Of a DNA stretch of 64,000 nucleotides, positions 32,251 to 44,229 are shown one piece after another (positions within the stretch are counted from its first letter, which is position 1; the number at the start of each line of letters is the position of its first letter). Where the stretch lies: positions 165,392,615-165,456,614 of the forward strand of contig OX352772.1 of NCBI GenBank assembly GCA_947095535.1, in the 5' to 3' direction. Position numbers and translations under genes: made by a program. Under the pieces are notes generated by a model. It had not been told where the DNA came from, did not search any database, and saw nothing but the letters and a program-made list of their open reading frames with translations. Source of the DNA: Poecilobothrus nobilitatus. Lineage: Eukaryota; Arthropoda; Insecta; Diptera; Dolichopodidae.

Positions 32251-32750
32251 CGAAAAAATGTGATTATTTTTATGACAAATGGTAGGTGATCCGAAAAAAT
32301 AAAAAAACAACATGTTTTACTGCTACAAATTGTTGTTTTTCAAAAGTGTACAGGGTGTTTCATTTTTTCACAAGTTTGTTTCTAGAAATTTCTCAATTCA
32401 ATCGATATTCTGTTTTGTTCTTAATTTTTCTAATATTAATGAATTAAAATACAATAAATCATAGGGAGCGTTACGAAATCTTTTTTATAAATGTATACAT
32501 CAGATTCTGAGTTAGAAGGGATCTTAGAGTTAGATTCAAAAACAGGGTTATTTTCTTTTTCCAGAATATTTACATATACTTGCGCGAAGTTCTGAATAAG
32601 ATGTGGTTTTAGATTTGAAGTCAAAATCAGAGTTATACTCCTTTTCCAGAATAAAGCGTAGGTTTAGAGCGAAATATTCTAGAAAAAGTGTATATTTTTT
32701 TAATACTGACATCAGTAGGATACAAAACGGAAATTATTTGGGTATCCTAA
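32251..32750. other. No gene seen
   Basis: The sequence is AT-rich. At 32455-32670 two related stretches contain TTTCCAGAATA and GATTCTGAGTTAGA / GATTTGAAGTCAAAATCAGAG words. I see no coding similarity. Confidence 0.5.
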
Positions 32751-32754
32751 TTCA

Positions 32755-33995
32755 ATGATGTCAAAAGACAATATGGTTTCTTATTGCCCAAAAGAAATTT
32801 GTAACTTCTTTTCTGATAATTTTCAACAAGTTTATCGTCCAACAGCACTAGTTATCACTTTGACTAACTTCTTATCTAATAGCTCAAATTTGCTATTTAC
32901 GGACGTATATCTTTCTGAAAATGATATTATTGAAGCAATTTTGAGCCTTGGTATAAAAAACAGTTCTGGTCCGCACTTAATTCCTTCAATCTTTTTACAT
33001 AATTGCTCTCACAGTCTAACCTTCCTTCTTCATGTTATTTTCAATAAGTCACTTTCAATTGGAATTTTCCCACAAAAGTGGAAATCCTCCCACGTAACCC
33101 CTATTTTAAAAAAGGGGATAGAGCATCGGTGGAAAATTATCGAGGTATACCTAAATTATTTGAAAAAATTGTCGTTGATAGAATTACTCCTATCAGAAAT
33201 GCAAAACTAAATGAACAACAACATGGTTTCAGAAAAGGCCGTTCAACTACAACGAACCTGATGGTTTATACATCTGAAATTCTGAATAAAATGGAGAAAG
33301 GATACCAAGTTGATGAAATTTACACTGATTTTAACAAAGCTTTCGATCGTGTAGATCACTTCACTTTGCTAAACAAACTATCAACTTTTGCCATTTCGGA
33401 TTCATTTGTTGAGTGGCTTAATTCTTTTCCAACAACATCAGGTCACTTTCGGTGTAGCGCAAGGTAGCCATTTAGGCCCGATTCTGTTTAATGTTTTTAT
33501 TTCAGATCTTTCGGAATATCTAAGCAATATACCTCACATTTCGTTTGCTGATGACCTAAAAATATATTAAGTGGTTAAAGATAATTCTGATGCAGCTAAA
33601 CTTCAATCAAGCTAATCAGTGTTATAAACTTGGTGCACTTAAAATAAATTAGAACTGAACATACAGAAATGTAAAGTTATTAGCTTTACACGTAAACGGT
33701 CTTCTTTAATATATGACTACAAAATAAATAATGTAACTCTTGAAAGGGTTTTTAGCATTACTGATTTAGGAAATCTTCTCGATAATAAACTTAATTATAA
33801 TCTTCACTATGATGTAATAGTTTCAAAGGCTAATAAAATGTTAGGTTTCATTAAGAGAAGAGCTAAAGAATTTAGCGACTTAGCTTTGAGAAAATGCGTT
33901 CCCTAGTTCGATCTATCTTAGAATACGCTAACATTGTTTGGGATCCAGCTTTTGCAGTTCATTCCAATAGAATCGAATCAGTTCAAGAGCAATTT
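32755..33995 (+). pseudogene. LINE reverse transcriptase, third plus-strand copy
   Basis: Reverse transcriptase blocks appear in order: NSSGPHLIPSIFLHN, WKSSHVTPILKKG / GDRASVENYRGIPKLFEKIV (a frame change at about 33110), EQQHGFRKGRSTTTNL, IYTDFNKAFDRVDH, VAQGSHLGPILFNVFISDL and ISFADDLKIY with the catalytic ADD. After 33570 there is a C-terminal tail with frame breaks to about 33995. It is similar in style to the LINE at 21320-23965 and not to the minus-strand family. The 5' part with endonuclease is missing. Confidence 0.82.
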
Positions 33996-34019
33996 TTTTA
34001 TTTGCATTATTTGCAAAAA

Positions 34020-35450
34020 AATAAAATAAAATAATCATCACCAATTCTAGCGAATACATGAGGTGGAAGATGGTTCCACATTCGCGATGTTCGTACTACA
34101 AACGAATTTCCATAAGCCGAATTATGCCATCTGGGAATTTGAACTACATAGGGGTGGGCAGCAGAAGCTCTCCTTGTTTCCCTTTGGAATGCTTTCAGAG
34201 GAGGTATCAAACATTTAATCTCGTTAGGACAAGAACCCAACCCTATAAGGTATCTATAAAACAGGGTAAGTGTTCCTGATAGGTGACGGAGACCGAGTGC
34301 AAAGAGCGTAAAGGTGACATTGGGATTGTTTATTAGACGAATTGCTCTATCTTGCACTTTATCGAGAAATCCCAATGCAGTTTTGGAAGCTCCTGCCCAA
34401 ATATGTGCATTGTACTGCATTTTTGGTTTTATATATGTTTTATCAAAAGCTTTAAAAATATCCAAAGCGACAACATCCGACTGCCCCGAATGGTGGAGGC
34501 TGATGTTGAGCCTTTCACAGAGGCATGCCATGAGATCACCTGTTGACTGATGGGTTCGGAACCCATATTGACGATCATGAATTAATCCTTTGTTATGTAG
34601 ATATTTCAGAAGCTTTCTTCTTCCTTTTTAGCAATAGGGAGGTAGTTTGAGGGGTCGCTTTTTTCTTCCTTTTTGGGGATGGGATGTATGTGCGCTGTCT
34701 TCCATTGGGTAGGATATCTACCCAAAGAGAGGGATAAATAGAAGAGATTGCGCAATGGCTTCGCAATAGTAGAAAAAGTATTTTTTAAAACTGTGCAGTT
34801 GCACATTACATTGCAGTAATGCCATCCGGATCGGCTGTCTTTTTTCTATCCAAATTTTTTAAAGCTTTAAGAACTGCACGAGTTCTGAAAGAAATTCTAC
34901 CTAAGGAGCTGTTAAACTCGGTAAGAATGCATGGTCTTTGTGTTGGCTGGCAGTGTTGAGTTGGAGGCGAAAGTTTTGGCAAATAAATCTGCTTTTTCTT
35001 TGGGGTTGGATACATTCGTCATACTTGAAAAGCGTCCTCCTTTTTAGATATTGCATTTGCACAAATGCGATTAAACCAAGATTTGGGTGGCCTTTTGATA
35101 CTTTTCATAGAGTGAGGTATGTAAGCTCTCATCCCTAGAAGAATTATTTCGCTAATAGTATTGATTGCAAAGTCAATATTTCTGTTGCTAAAGCACAAAG
35201 ACCAATTAAAAGCTTTAAAAAATTCATTTAAACCTTCCCAGTTAACATGGCTAAAACGCCATACTATTTTTTGGGACAGGTCTTTGGCTGGTCTGAGTGC
35301 TAAGCTCGAAGCTAGTATTAATCAAACAGTGTTCGGAACAACCAAGAGGAGAGCAAACTGAGACCTTGTATTTCTCAGGACGTGTAGTCAGAAATAGATC
35401 TAGGAGATGACCAACCTGGTCTACAAGGTCGGGAATTAAATTAAAAATTC
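34020..35450 (-). pseudogene. LINE ORF2 copy 3 (first minus-strand family), reverse transcriptase core deleted
   Basis: The C-terminal block (YIKPKMQYNAHIWAGASKTAL, FYRYLIGLGSCPNEI, ASAAHPYVVQIPRWHN, NHLPPHVF) is joined near 34440 directly to ALDIFKAFDK. The central reverse transcriptase (GVPQGS to FADD) is thus deleted compared with 39800-40260. Farther right, PIPKKEEKSDPSNYLPIA, STIAKPLRNLFYLSLSLGRYPTQWK, and linker and endonuclease-end pieces reach about 35450. It is nearly identical to 39400-39800 over the 3' part. Confidence 0.8.
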
Positions 35451-35611
35451 AAAACTATTCTTATGAATTATAATTTTTACATTTTTGTTACTTTAGTACT
35501 TCGTTCTATTATACTACAAAACAAAATAATATGTAAAGCTATAATTTTTATATAGGTATGATTACTATGAAGTTTGATTTTTACATGTTTGATATACATA
35601 CATATATAAAA

Positions 35612-36800
35612 ACAAGTAAAAATAACAGTAAGTCGATGCAACCGACTTATTTATACCCTACACCTAAAAAATTCATATTAAATTAAAAATCCATAAGTTA
35701 TTTTAGTTAGGTATTTAACACAAGCTAAAAAAATAAATGCTGTTACAACCTTTGTACAAAATTTCAGGTTTCTATCTTTATTAAATTCGAAAATATGATT
35801 GTTAGGTCTTGGGAAGTGTGTGAAGGCACGCGGACCACCACCCCAATTCATCTCAAATTTTAGAGACATCAACAGGGTAGAACATTCTTATGTCAAATTT
35901 CAAGTTTATATATTTATAAATTTCGAAGATATGCTTGTTTCGTCTTTGGAGTTGTGTGGCAGATACCCGAACAACCATCCTAATTCATCTTAAATTTTGG
36001 ACAAATCAGGGATTCAGGAAACAACACCCTTGTACCAAATTTGAAGTTTCTGTCTTTATTAATTTCGAAGATATGCTTGTTCGGTTTTGGGAGTTGTATG
36101 GGAGGTACCCGAACGACCACTCCAATTCCTCTCAAATTTTAGACAAATCAGGAATTTAGGAAACAGCACCCTTGTATCAAATTTGAAGTTCCTATCTTTA
36201 TTAATTTCGAAGATATGCATGTTCGGTTTTGGGAGTTGTATGCGAGGTACCCGAACAGCTCCTCCAATTCATCTCAATTTTTGGACAAATCAGGAATTCA
36301 GGAAACAACACCCTAGTACCAAATTTGAAGTTTCTGTCTTTATTAATTTCGAAGATATGCCTGTTCGGTTTTGGGAGTTGTACGGGAGGTACCCGAACAA
36401 CCACTCCACTTCATCTCAAATTTTGGGGATATCAAGGATTCAGAAAAACACACCCTCGTACAAAATTTTAAGTTTCTATCTTTATTAATTTCGAAAATAT
36501 GCGTATTAGGTTTTGGAAGTTGTATGGGAGGTACTCGAACGCATGGTCCGATTTCGCCCATTTACAATCCCCGCCTTACCGTAGTCATTGTTAACCTACA
36601 GTATAAAATTCATCAAGATAGCATCATTATTTTTTGAGTTATCGTGCGTATGGACGGACGGACATCGCTAAATCGACTCCGGCGGTGATCCTGATTCAGA
36701 ATATATATACTTGTCTATACCTAACTCGCTTCCTTTTGGTGGTTACAAACACCATACCAAAGTTAATATACCCTATACTTAATGTGTAGGGTATAATAAA
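35612..36800. mobile_element. Tandem-repeat element with terminal hairpin (Helentron/DINE-like), copy 2, complete-looking
   Basis: The left end has ACAAGTAAAAATAACAG, then the hairpin TAAGTCG-ATGCAAC-CGACTTA and TATACCCTACACC. The right end has GTGTAGGGTATAATAAAA. The TATACCCTACAC boxes are inverted relative to each other, so they are subterminal inverted repeats. The centre holds about five units with a period of 142 bp (AATTTCGAAGATATG at 36061, 36203 and 36345). Towards the right end lies the GGACGGACGGACATCGCTAAATCGACTCC and ATCCTGATTCAGAATATATA region. Borders are given by these features. The class assignment is inference. Confidence 0.65.
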
Positions 36801-38150
36801 ATTATGATGTGATACCAAAATATTATAATTGTGAAGTATAAAAAAAATTTTTTTTTAGAGTGTAATTTTTTCAAATTTTTTTTTTTTTAAATTTTTTTTT
36901 ATTAATTTGAATTTTTTTCTGTATCAATAGGGCGCCTTTTTTGAGAGGCGCCCTTAAGCGATGCTTAAGCAGGCCTGTTTTTCATTCTTTTTTTATTAAT
37001 TATTTATGTTATTTTTGATTTACTTTGAATACACAAAAATAAAAATAAAAAATCCAAAATTATTTGCATTAGAATTTGGAGTTAATATTTGATTAATATT
37101 TTTAACAGAGGATTTATATGTATTGTTTTATTAAACTTTACTTTGTAAAGTTTTAAAAAATAAGTGTTTAAAAAATTCCCATACGATTTACTTATCTACA
37201 ATGTTATTTGTCTATGATAATATTTAATCTGTAAATCATAAAAATTAGAAAGATTTAAAAAAGTATCTTAAATATTCAGACATACATACATATAATTTTA
37301 TCCAAATTCACTTTTATCTTTAATATTTAAACTGAAGTAAAACATAAACAAAACAAAAAAAAGACGATGAAAAGAAAACAAAAACAAAAGTTCGATAGTT
37401 TGTTTTCTACATTACAGAATTAATTACAGACATTTTAAAGTAAAATAATAAAATTATGTATACGGAATGAGAATTTGCCTAAAAAAAAGAATATTAACAA
37501 AATACTATTGTTAATACTAATTTCAATCGTACTATAACATTATACAATCGTATTACAGAATCGTATTATAACACTATCGAATTCTAATATATTTACATCG
37601 TATCTAAACAAAAAATCTATTACTCTTATTATCGTAAATATCTACATAAATACATGCATATAATGCAACAAACAAAAATTTAAAAATGATTGCCGTTTCA
37701 TGAAAAAGAAAAATGTATAAACTAAATGTACATGTATATTATACACATACATTTAGTTTTATCTATAGCTAATTAAAAGGCAACAACCAAACAAACACAT
37801 GTCAAGGCAACAACCAAAAAAACACTGAATTTCATATTTTTTTATTTTAAGGCCGAGCTCTACTAGTCTTTTTTAAAAGTGACTAAAAGTTTAATAATTT
37901 TTTTCTCGCCTAAATGAAAAGAGACAACATGAAAAATATATATAGTCCAAGAAGAGCTAGCATTTTTAATCTTCGGGATATTTTTGAAATTCCGAAATTT
38001 TTATTGCACAAGTAAACATTTATTTTGATTTTTTCTTATTTCTTTACAAGAAAAAGTGAGTTTGAACTGAATTGTTACTAATAAAATAATTGCCATAGTT
38101 ATTTAAAATTCCGGTATTAATTTGAAAGGAATTTCACGTCACAGGAATTA
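36801..38150. other. AT-rich DNA without recognisable genes
   Basis: Long A/T runs with a GC-richer hairpin at about 36931-36965 (GGGCGCC...GGCGCCC type, around TTTTTTGAGA) are seen. A palindrome-like ACTAAATGTACATGTATATT/ATACACATACATTTAGT lies near 37720-37760. I see no coding similarity. Confidence 0.6.
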
Positions 38151-38156
38151 ATTGTT

Positions 38157-38880
38157 ATGAAAAGTATTGTGTTTTCGAGTAGTGATAGATATAGTGAAGA
38201 GGAGGAATATATACCAAAAGAGAAAAAGCGTTTTGGGTTCGTGCTTACTTTGAACAAAGAGATGAAAGTGGTGCTCATAAAACAGTTGTTCAATCATTGA
38301 AAAATATAGGTGATGCAGCGCTATTGAAAAATCATATGCCGATGAGTTTTTGAAATTTCGAGGAATTATTGCGACTTGTAGCTCCTACTATTACAAAAGA
38401 AACTAATCTCAGGGAGTCTATTAACCCAAGTTCCTGTTTGTCCATCACATTAAGGTAAGATTAACATATAAGTTTAACTTTTCATTATTAATAATATTAA
38501 TATGTACAAAAAATATCTTTTCAGATATCTTGCAACATAAGTTTATCTTTGGCATATAAATGTTCAACGCTTTCAGTGTGTAGAATAATTATAGCAACAA
38601 TCAGAGCTATCAGCGATGCTCTAAAACTTAAAGTGTTTCCTAAATTAAATAAGGAAACTTTTCAATCAATTGGAATTTTCCAAAGTGTCTTGGAGCAATT
38701 GACGGCAAAAACATTACAATACAAGTATGTGTGAATGTACATATGTATGAAAAATATATTTTATTTATATTTTATAATTATATAAAATTGCAGGCACCTG
38801 CGAAGACAGGTTCGCCTTTATTTAATTATAAGAAAAGCTTTTCCTTTGTACTTTTGGCGATATGCGATTAAAAGTATAAT
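38157..38880 (+). pseudogene. PIF/Harbinger-type transposase, N-terminal half, with two introns, frameshifted
   Basis: Pieces in order are a serine/acid-rich start (MKSIVFSSSDRYSEEEEY), FWVRAYFEQRDESGAH, NFEELLRLVAPTITKETNLR, LSITLR, SLAYKCSTLSVCRIIIATIRAI and LGAIDGKNITIQ. The last block contains the first catalytic Asp region of Harbinger transposases. After an intron comes APAKTGSPLFNYKKSFSFVLLAICD. Two intervals look like spliced introns: GTAAGATT...TTTTCAG (38455-38524) and GTATGTGTG...TTGCAG (38726-38793). Several one-base shifts and a stop (SF-stop-NF) break the frame. The C-terminal half is absent after about 38880. Confidence 0.72.
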
Positions 38881-39320
38881 TTCACAGTTTGTCGCAGGCG
38901 TCGACAATCTTACTATATAACGCCTCCTTTGAGTGACACAAAGAACAATACTGCTAACAAAAATAATTATATGAACATTCTTTAATTTTAGTAGCGAATG
39001 TTCAAACACAGAGATAAAAAGAAACAGGCAGAATATAAACCAAAGGTTTTTAAAAGCGCACATTTTCAAGAGACAATACAAACTGTTTAGAATTGTAACT
39101 TGCATCAAAATTCGAAAATTTGATATATTTTCTTTTTTGCGAGGGTAGGTGGAAATTATCAAAAGACACTATAGAGTAGTGAAAACGAGCACAAGTCCCC
39201 TATGAGTGTGTGGGACATTAACACACTAAACACCACATCCATTTTTTCACCAAACAATAGGTTACATGACCTTTAGTATTAATGTATTGCCTGGTCAGAG
39301 GAAGTTGAGTTAAGGAATGA
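38881..39320. other. No gene seen
   Basis: Unique-looking moderately AT-rich sequence follows the transposase relic. The minus-strand open frame at 38818-39162 shows no family features, and its right part overlaps the relic. Confidence 0.4.
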
Positions 39321-39329
39321 AAATAGATT

Positions 39330-40660
39330 TCAAATCGGCGGGCATATTGTGGACAAAGTTGTTAATATTCACCATGAATTTTTGCACGTTGTAAATGTAA
39401 TCATCACCAATTCTAGCAAATACATGAGGTGGAAGATGGTTCCACATTCGCGATGTTCGTACTACAAACGAATTTCCATAAGCCGAATTATACCATCTGG
39501 GAATTTGAACTACATAGGGATGGGCAGCAGAGACTCTCCTTGTTTCTCTTTGGAATGCTTTGGAATGCTTTGAGAGGCATCAAACTTTTAATCTCATTAA
39601 AACAAGAAGCCAACCCTATAAGGTATCTATAAAACAGGGTAAGTGTTCCTGTAAGGCGCCGGAGACCGAGTGGAGAGAGCGTAGAGGTGACATTGGGATC
39701 GTTTGTTAGACAAATTGTCCTATTTTGCACTTTATCGAGAATTCCCAATGTCATTTTGGAGGCTCTTGACCAAATATGTGCATTGTTCTCCATCTTTGGT
39801 TTTATATATGTTTTATAGATATTTAGGAGATCAGATGATGAAGAGACGGCTTAACAACCATACAGGAAACCCATACACCTAGCTGCATCTTTAGCTATAC
39901 AAAAAATATGATTGCACCAACTTAATTTTTGATTTAGCTCAGAAATTTAGCTCAAGCGAAGAAGAAAATTCACAGGCGTTGCCTTCATAAGAAGCAACGA
40001 GCGTGCTGTTGTCTGCAAAACTATGGATTGGATTGGAGGTTATACTTAAAAGATCGTTAATAAATATTAGGAGAAGTGTCGGGGAGAGAACAGATCCTTG
40101 TGGGACACTAGCATTAATTTTAAATTGGTCTGAAGAATAACCATCAACCAGGACACGAATCGAATGATTCGAAAGAAAATCTCCAATCCATTTTACAAAT
40201 ACACCACCGAGGCCCACTGCTTTGCATTTACCAATTAAAGCATCATGCCAAACTCGGTCAAAAGCTTTAGAAATATCCAAAGCGGCAACATCGGACTCCC
40301 CCGAATGGTGGTTGCTGATGTTGAGCCTTTCACAGAGGCATGTCATGAGATCACCTGTTGACCGATGGGTTCGAAACCCATATTGACTTATAAGCTTTCT
40401 ATTTATTAAATTTTCCATTATTTTGGAAAGGAGTTGGAGGCAAAATTTTGGCAAATAAATCTGCTTTTTCTTTGGGGTTGTATACATTTTCGTCATTATT
40501 ATCAACCAAAGGCAGGACGAAGAACCGCCACTTTTACCATTCAAGCTCTTAGCAAAGGACCAAAAGGATTTGCTATTTTTAGGAAGATGCAAAAGTTGTC
40601 TTCTCAACCGTCTGTTGTGCAAGAACTTTTGCTTGTTGATTTCCGCTATTAATTTTCAAT
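39330..40660 (-). pseudogene. LINE ORF2 copy 4 (first minus-strand family), internally deleted
   Basis: The C-terminal block at 39400-39800 (IWSRASKMTLGILDKVQNR; FYRYLIGLASC) is highly similar to 34020-34440. A good reverse transcriptase core lies at 39939-40430 (YGFRTHRSTGDLM; ALDISKAFDRVWHDAL; IRVLVDGYSSDQF; ASVPQGSVLSPTLLLIFINDLL; SFADNSTLV, where the catalytic ADD has become ADN). Near 40433 it is joined directly to linker sequence (HNRRLRRQLLHLPKNSKSFW), so the front of the reverse transcriptase is deleted. Confidence 0.8.
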
Positions 40661-40683
40661 TTATGATATTGTTTCTGTAGTAT

Positions 40684-40815
40684 TTGCATTGGTGTCCCTC
40701 AGGATTGTGTACTTAGTCCCATACTATTTTTAATATTTATTAATTCTATTTTTCCGCTAAATTTAAAGTGTAAACAAAGATATGTGATATATAATTTAGG
40801 CATTTATTTTGGTAA
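40684..40815 (+). pseudogene. Short LINE reverse transcriptase fragment
   Basis: The plus strand reads IGVPQDCVLSPILFLIFINSIF, the conserved block around the PQG motif (here PQD). It continues in frame for about 20 residues before a TAA. It is opposite in strand to the LINE at its left. Confidence 0.55.
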
Positions 40816-40819
40816 TTAA

Positions 40820-41310
40820 GAGGCATTTCAAAATACCGTTACTACTCTTATACATAAATTAATAATGAAAATAATTATTATAATATGAAATAACAAATTT
40901 GATATTATGAAGAGTACCTACAATTACTTCAGAAAGCAGTGACGTAACGACATATATACTCCCCTCGAGTATGATTTATATGATGCGAATTTGGAAACGT
41001 ATCATTCTATCAAAATTAGGTTTATATACTTTTCCGGTCTGATTTACAGCTTTGACTATGTCAAGATTTTCAGAAATGCAAACTTTAACGATCTAATGGA
41101 ATTTTCTAGATTTTACCTTTGATTTTTAATATATCATAAAGAATATAATCATAAGGAAATCATCAAAAATCTTTATGTTTGAAAGAGAAAAAATAAACCA
41201 TTATATCATATGATATTTGTATTTTCCTATTCATTCCTGAAGATGATTCCGATATGGATAATTCCCAACGTTGATAAATAATAATTAAAATTAATAACAA
41301 AATTAGATAA
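40820..41310. other. AT-rich DNA without recognisable genes
   Basis: Nothing supported on either strand; short open frames here have low-complexity composition. Confidence 0.5.
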
Positions 41311-41316
41311 ATAACA

Positions 41317-42895
41317 AGTAAATGTAAAGGTTCTACTTTTGTTGGTTTTGGAGATATGCTCGTTGCTCTTGTGCTCTTCCGGAAGTTTCCAAAATACGAA
41401 CCCATGGTTCAAATTCTTTCAAATGTCAGTTTCCAATTTTACAGAAAAGGAAACATAACAGAACAACTTTGTACTAAAAATAGAAGTTCTATCTTTGTTG
41501 GTTGTGGAGATATACTCGTTTGCTCTGGGGCTCGTCCGGAAGCTACCGAAAATTGAACCCATGGACCAAATCCTCACAAATTTCAGAAACATAAATCAAA
41601 CATCAAGGAACACCATTCTGCCTAATTTAAAGGTTATATCTTTGTTGCATTTGGAGATAATATCATTTGCCCTGAGGCTCGTTCGGAAGCTTTCAAAATC
41701 CGAACCCAAGGACCAAATCCTCTCAAATTTCAGAGACTTAAATAAAACATGAAAGAACACCACTCTGCCAAATTTAAAGGTTATATCATTGTGGGTTTTG
41801 GAGATCATCTCTTTTGCTCTGGTGCTCGTTCGGAAGCTTCCAAATCCAAACCCATGGAGCAAATCCTCTTAAATTTCAGAGACATAAATCAAACACGAAA
41901 GAACACCATTGTACCAAATTCAAAGGTTCTACCTTTGTTCGTATTGGATATAATCTCATTTGCTCTGCGGCTCGTTCGGAAGCTTCCAAAATCCGAATCC
42001 ACGGTTCAAATCCTTTCAAATTTAAACCCATGGTCAAATCCTCTCAAATTTCAGAGACCTAAATCAAACATGAAAAAACACTATTCGGCCAATTTTAAAG
42101 GTTCTATCTTTGTTGGTTTTGGAGATAATCTCGTTTGCTCTGGGGCGCGTTCGGAAGCTTCCAAAATCCGAACCCAGTGGCCAAATCCTCTCACATTTCA
42201 GAGACTTAAATAAAACATGAAAGAACACCACTCTGCCAAATTTAAAGATTATATAATTGTTGGTTTTGGAGATAATCTCATTTGCTGTGGTGCTCGTTCG
42301 GAAGCTTCGAAATCCAAACCCATGGACCAAATCCTCTTAAATTTCAGAGACATAAATCGAACCGGAAGGAACATCATTGTACAAAATTTAAAGGTTATAT
42401 CTTAGTTAGTTTTGGATATAATCTCATTTGCTCTGGTGCTTGTTCGGAAGCTTCGAAATCCAAACCCATGGACCAAATCCTCTTAAATATCAGAGACATT
42501 TATCGAACGGGAAGGAACATCATTGTACAAAATTTAAAGGTTCCAGCTTTGTTGGTTTTGGAAATAATTTCGTTTGCTCCGGATACATTCGGAAGCTTCC
42601 AGAATCCGAACCCATGGACGGATTTTGTCCAGATTCGAAACTTAGCCTTTCTTTCGTAATTAGTAACCTACTATATAAATTTCATCAAGATAGCTTCATC
42701 AGTTTTTATGTTATCTTGTAAACGGACGGACGGACGGACAGACGGACGGACGGACATCGTTAAATTGACTCAGGAGGTGATCCTGATTCAGAATATATAT
42801 AGATGTCTATATCTAACTCGCTTCCTTTTGGTGGTTACATACACCATACCAAAGTTAATATACCCTATACTTTAGATGTAGGGTATAAAAAAAAA
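41317..42895 (-). mobile_element. Tandem-repeat element (Helentron/DINE-like), copy 3, minus orientation
   Basis: The array units read GCTCGTTCGGAAGCTTCC, then CCATGGACCAAATCCTCTTAAATTTCAGAGACATAAATC in part and TTAAAGGTTATATCTTTGTTGG in part, the reverse complement of copy 1. The left end AACAAGTAAATGTAAAGG keeps the tail seen at 43840 but lacks the hairpin. The right end has the ACGGACGGACGGACATCG stretch, GATCCTGATTCAGAATATATA and a terminal GATGTAGGGTATAA at about 42875-42890. The proteins that can be translated from the array are by-products of repetition. Confidence 0.6.
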
Positions 42896-42939
42896 CAACT
42901 ATTATTTCCTTTTTTCAATTTTATTATTCATTTTTCCGT

Positions 42940-43862
42940 CCATGGGTTCGGATTCTGGAAGCTTCCAAATGATTCCGGAGCAAACGAGATTATCTCCAAA
43001 ACCAACAAAACTGGAAACTTTAAATTTGGTACAATGATGTTCCTTCCCGTTCGATTTATGTCTCTGAAATTTAAGAGGATTTGGTCCATGGGTTTGGGTT
43101 TTGGAAGCTTCCGAACGAGCACCAGAGCAAATGAGATTATCTCCAAAACCAACAAAGATAGAACCTTTAAATTTTGTACAATGATGTTCCTTCCCGTTTG
43201 ATTTATGTCTATGAAATTTAAGAGGATTTGGTTAATGGGTTTGGATTTGGAAGCTTCCGAACGAGCACCAGAGCAAATGAGATTATCTCCAAAACCAACT
43301 AAGATATAACCTTTAAATTTTGCTCAATGATGTTCCTTCCCGTTCGATTTATGTCTCTGAAATTTAAGAGGATTTGGTCCATGGGTTTGGATTTGGAAGC
43401 TTCCGAACGAGCACCAGAGCAAATGAGATTATCTCCAAAACCAACAAATATATAACCTTTAAATTTTGTACAATGATGATCCTTCCATATCTCCAAAACC
43501 AACAAAAGTAGAACCTTTAAATTTAATAGAATGGTGTTCTGGCAAGTTTTCTTTATGTTCCTGAGATGGATTCGATGAATTGGAATGGCAATTCGGGTAG
43601 CTGACACAAACCTCACAAGGACTACCAATCTTCGAAAATAATTAAGATAGAAACTCAAAATTTTATACAAGGGTGTCAAGCATATCCCAAGCGGATGCCT
43701 CTTTTATGTTCTTGAAATTCGAGTTGAATAAGACAGAAAAGGGAAGAAGTTCAAGCAGCTGCCATAAACACTTATGGATTTTTTATTTAATTCGAATTAT
43801 TCAGGTGTAGGGTACTAATAAGTAGGTTGCATCGACTTACTGTTACATTTACTTGTTTTCGT
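42940..43862 (+). mobile_element. Tandem-repeat element (Helentron/DINE-like), copy 4, plus orientation
   Basis: Units have a period of 146 bp (GAAGCTTCC at 43104, 43250 and 43396). The right end (43570-43862) closely matches 14870-15160, including the GGTGTAGGGTA box, a hairpin TAAGTAGGTTGCATCGACTTA (one mismatch) and ACATTTACTTGTTTT. It stands head-to-head with copy 3, with about 45 bp between the two arrays' ends. It lacks the GGACGGAC end, so its left side is truncated. Confidence 0.6.
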
Positions 43863-44229
43863 TTTTAATTACTCCAAAAAAAATAATAAACTTTTTCTTT
43901 TAAATTGAAATACACTTAATAACCAAAAAAATAAATAGTATTATTTTTTGTTTCTTTTTTTTAAGTAACTATGTATTTAGAGCGTAATTTTTATTGGAAG
44001 AAAATTGCATTTTAAAATAAAAACTCATAAAGAAGTTATTATGATTCACTAGAAATTAGTACAAGGAATTTAAATAAAAATTTTAAAAATCAACAGCAGG
44101 TAAAACATTAGAATGTAAGCAGCTACATACAATTAATTTTTCATTACTGATTAAAACAATCAAAGATCAACATAATAATAAATAAAGTTCAATTTTGTTT
44201 AATTCTAAAATATTTTTGATGGTTTTTTT

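Noticed and set aside
35935..36637. A protein-like repeat (GRYPNDHSNSS, NFEDMLVRFWEL) in the 142-bp array
   Set aside because: The unit length of 142 bp is not a multiple of three, so the frame changes every unit; it is repeat DNA and not a repeat protein.
38818..39162. Minus-strand frame of 114 codons with hydrophobic stretches
   Set aside because: Its right half shows no family features and the left part is antisense to the Harbinger relic; hydrophobicity follows from T-rich DNA.
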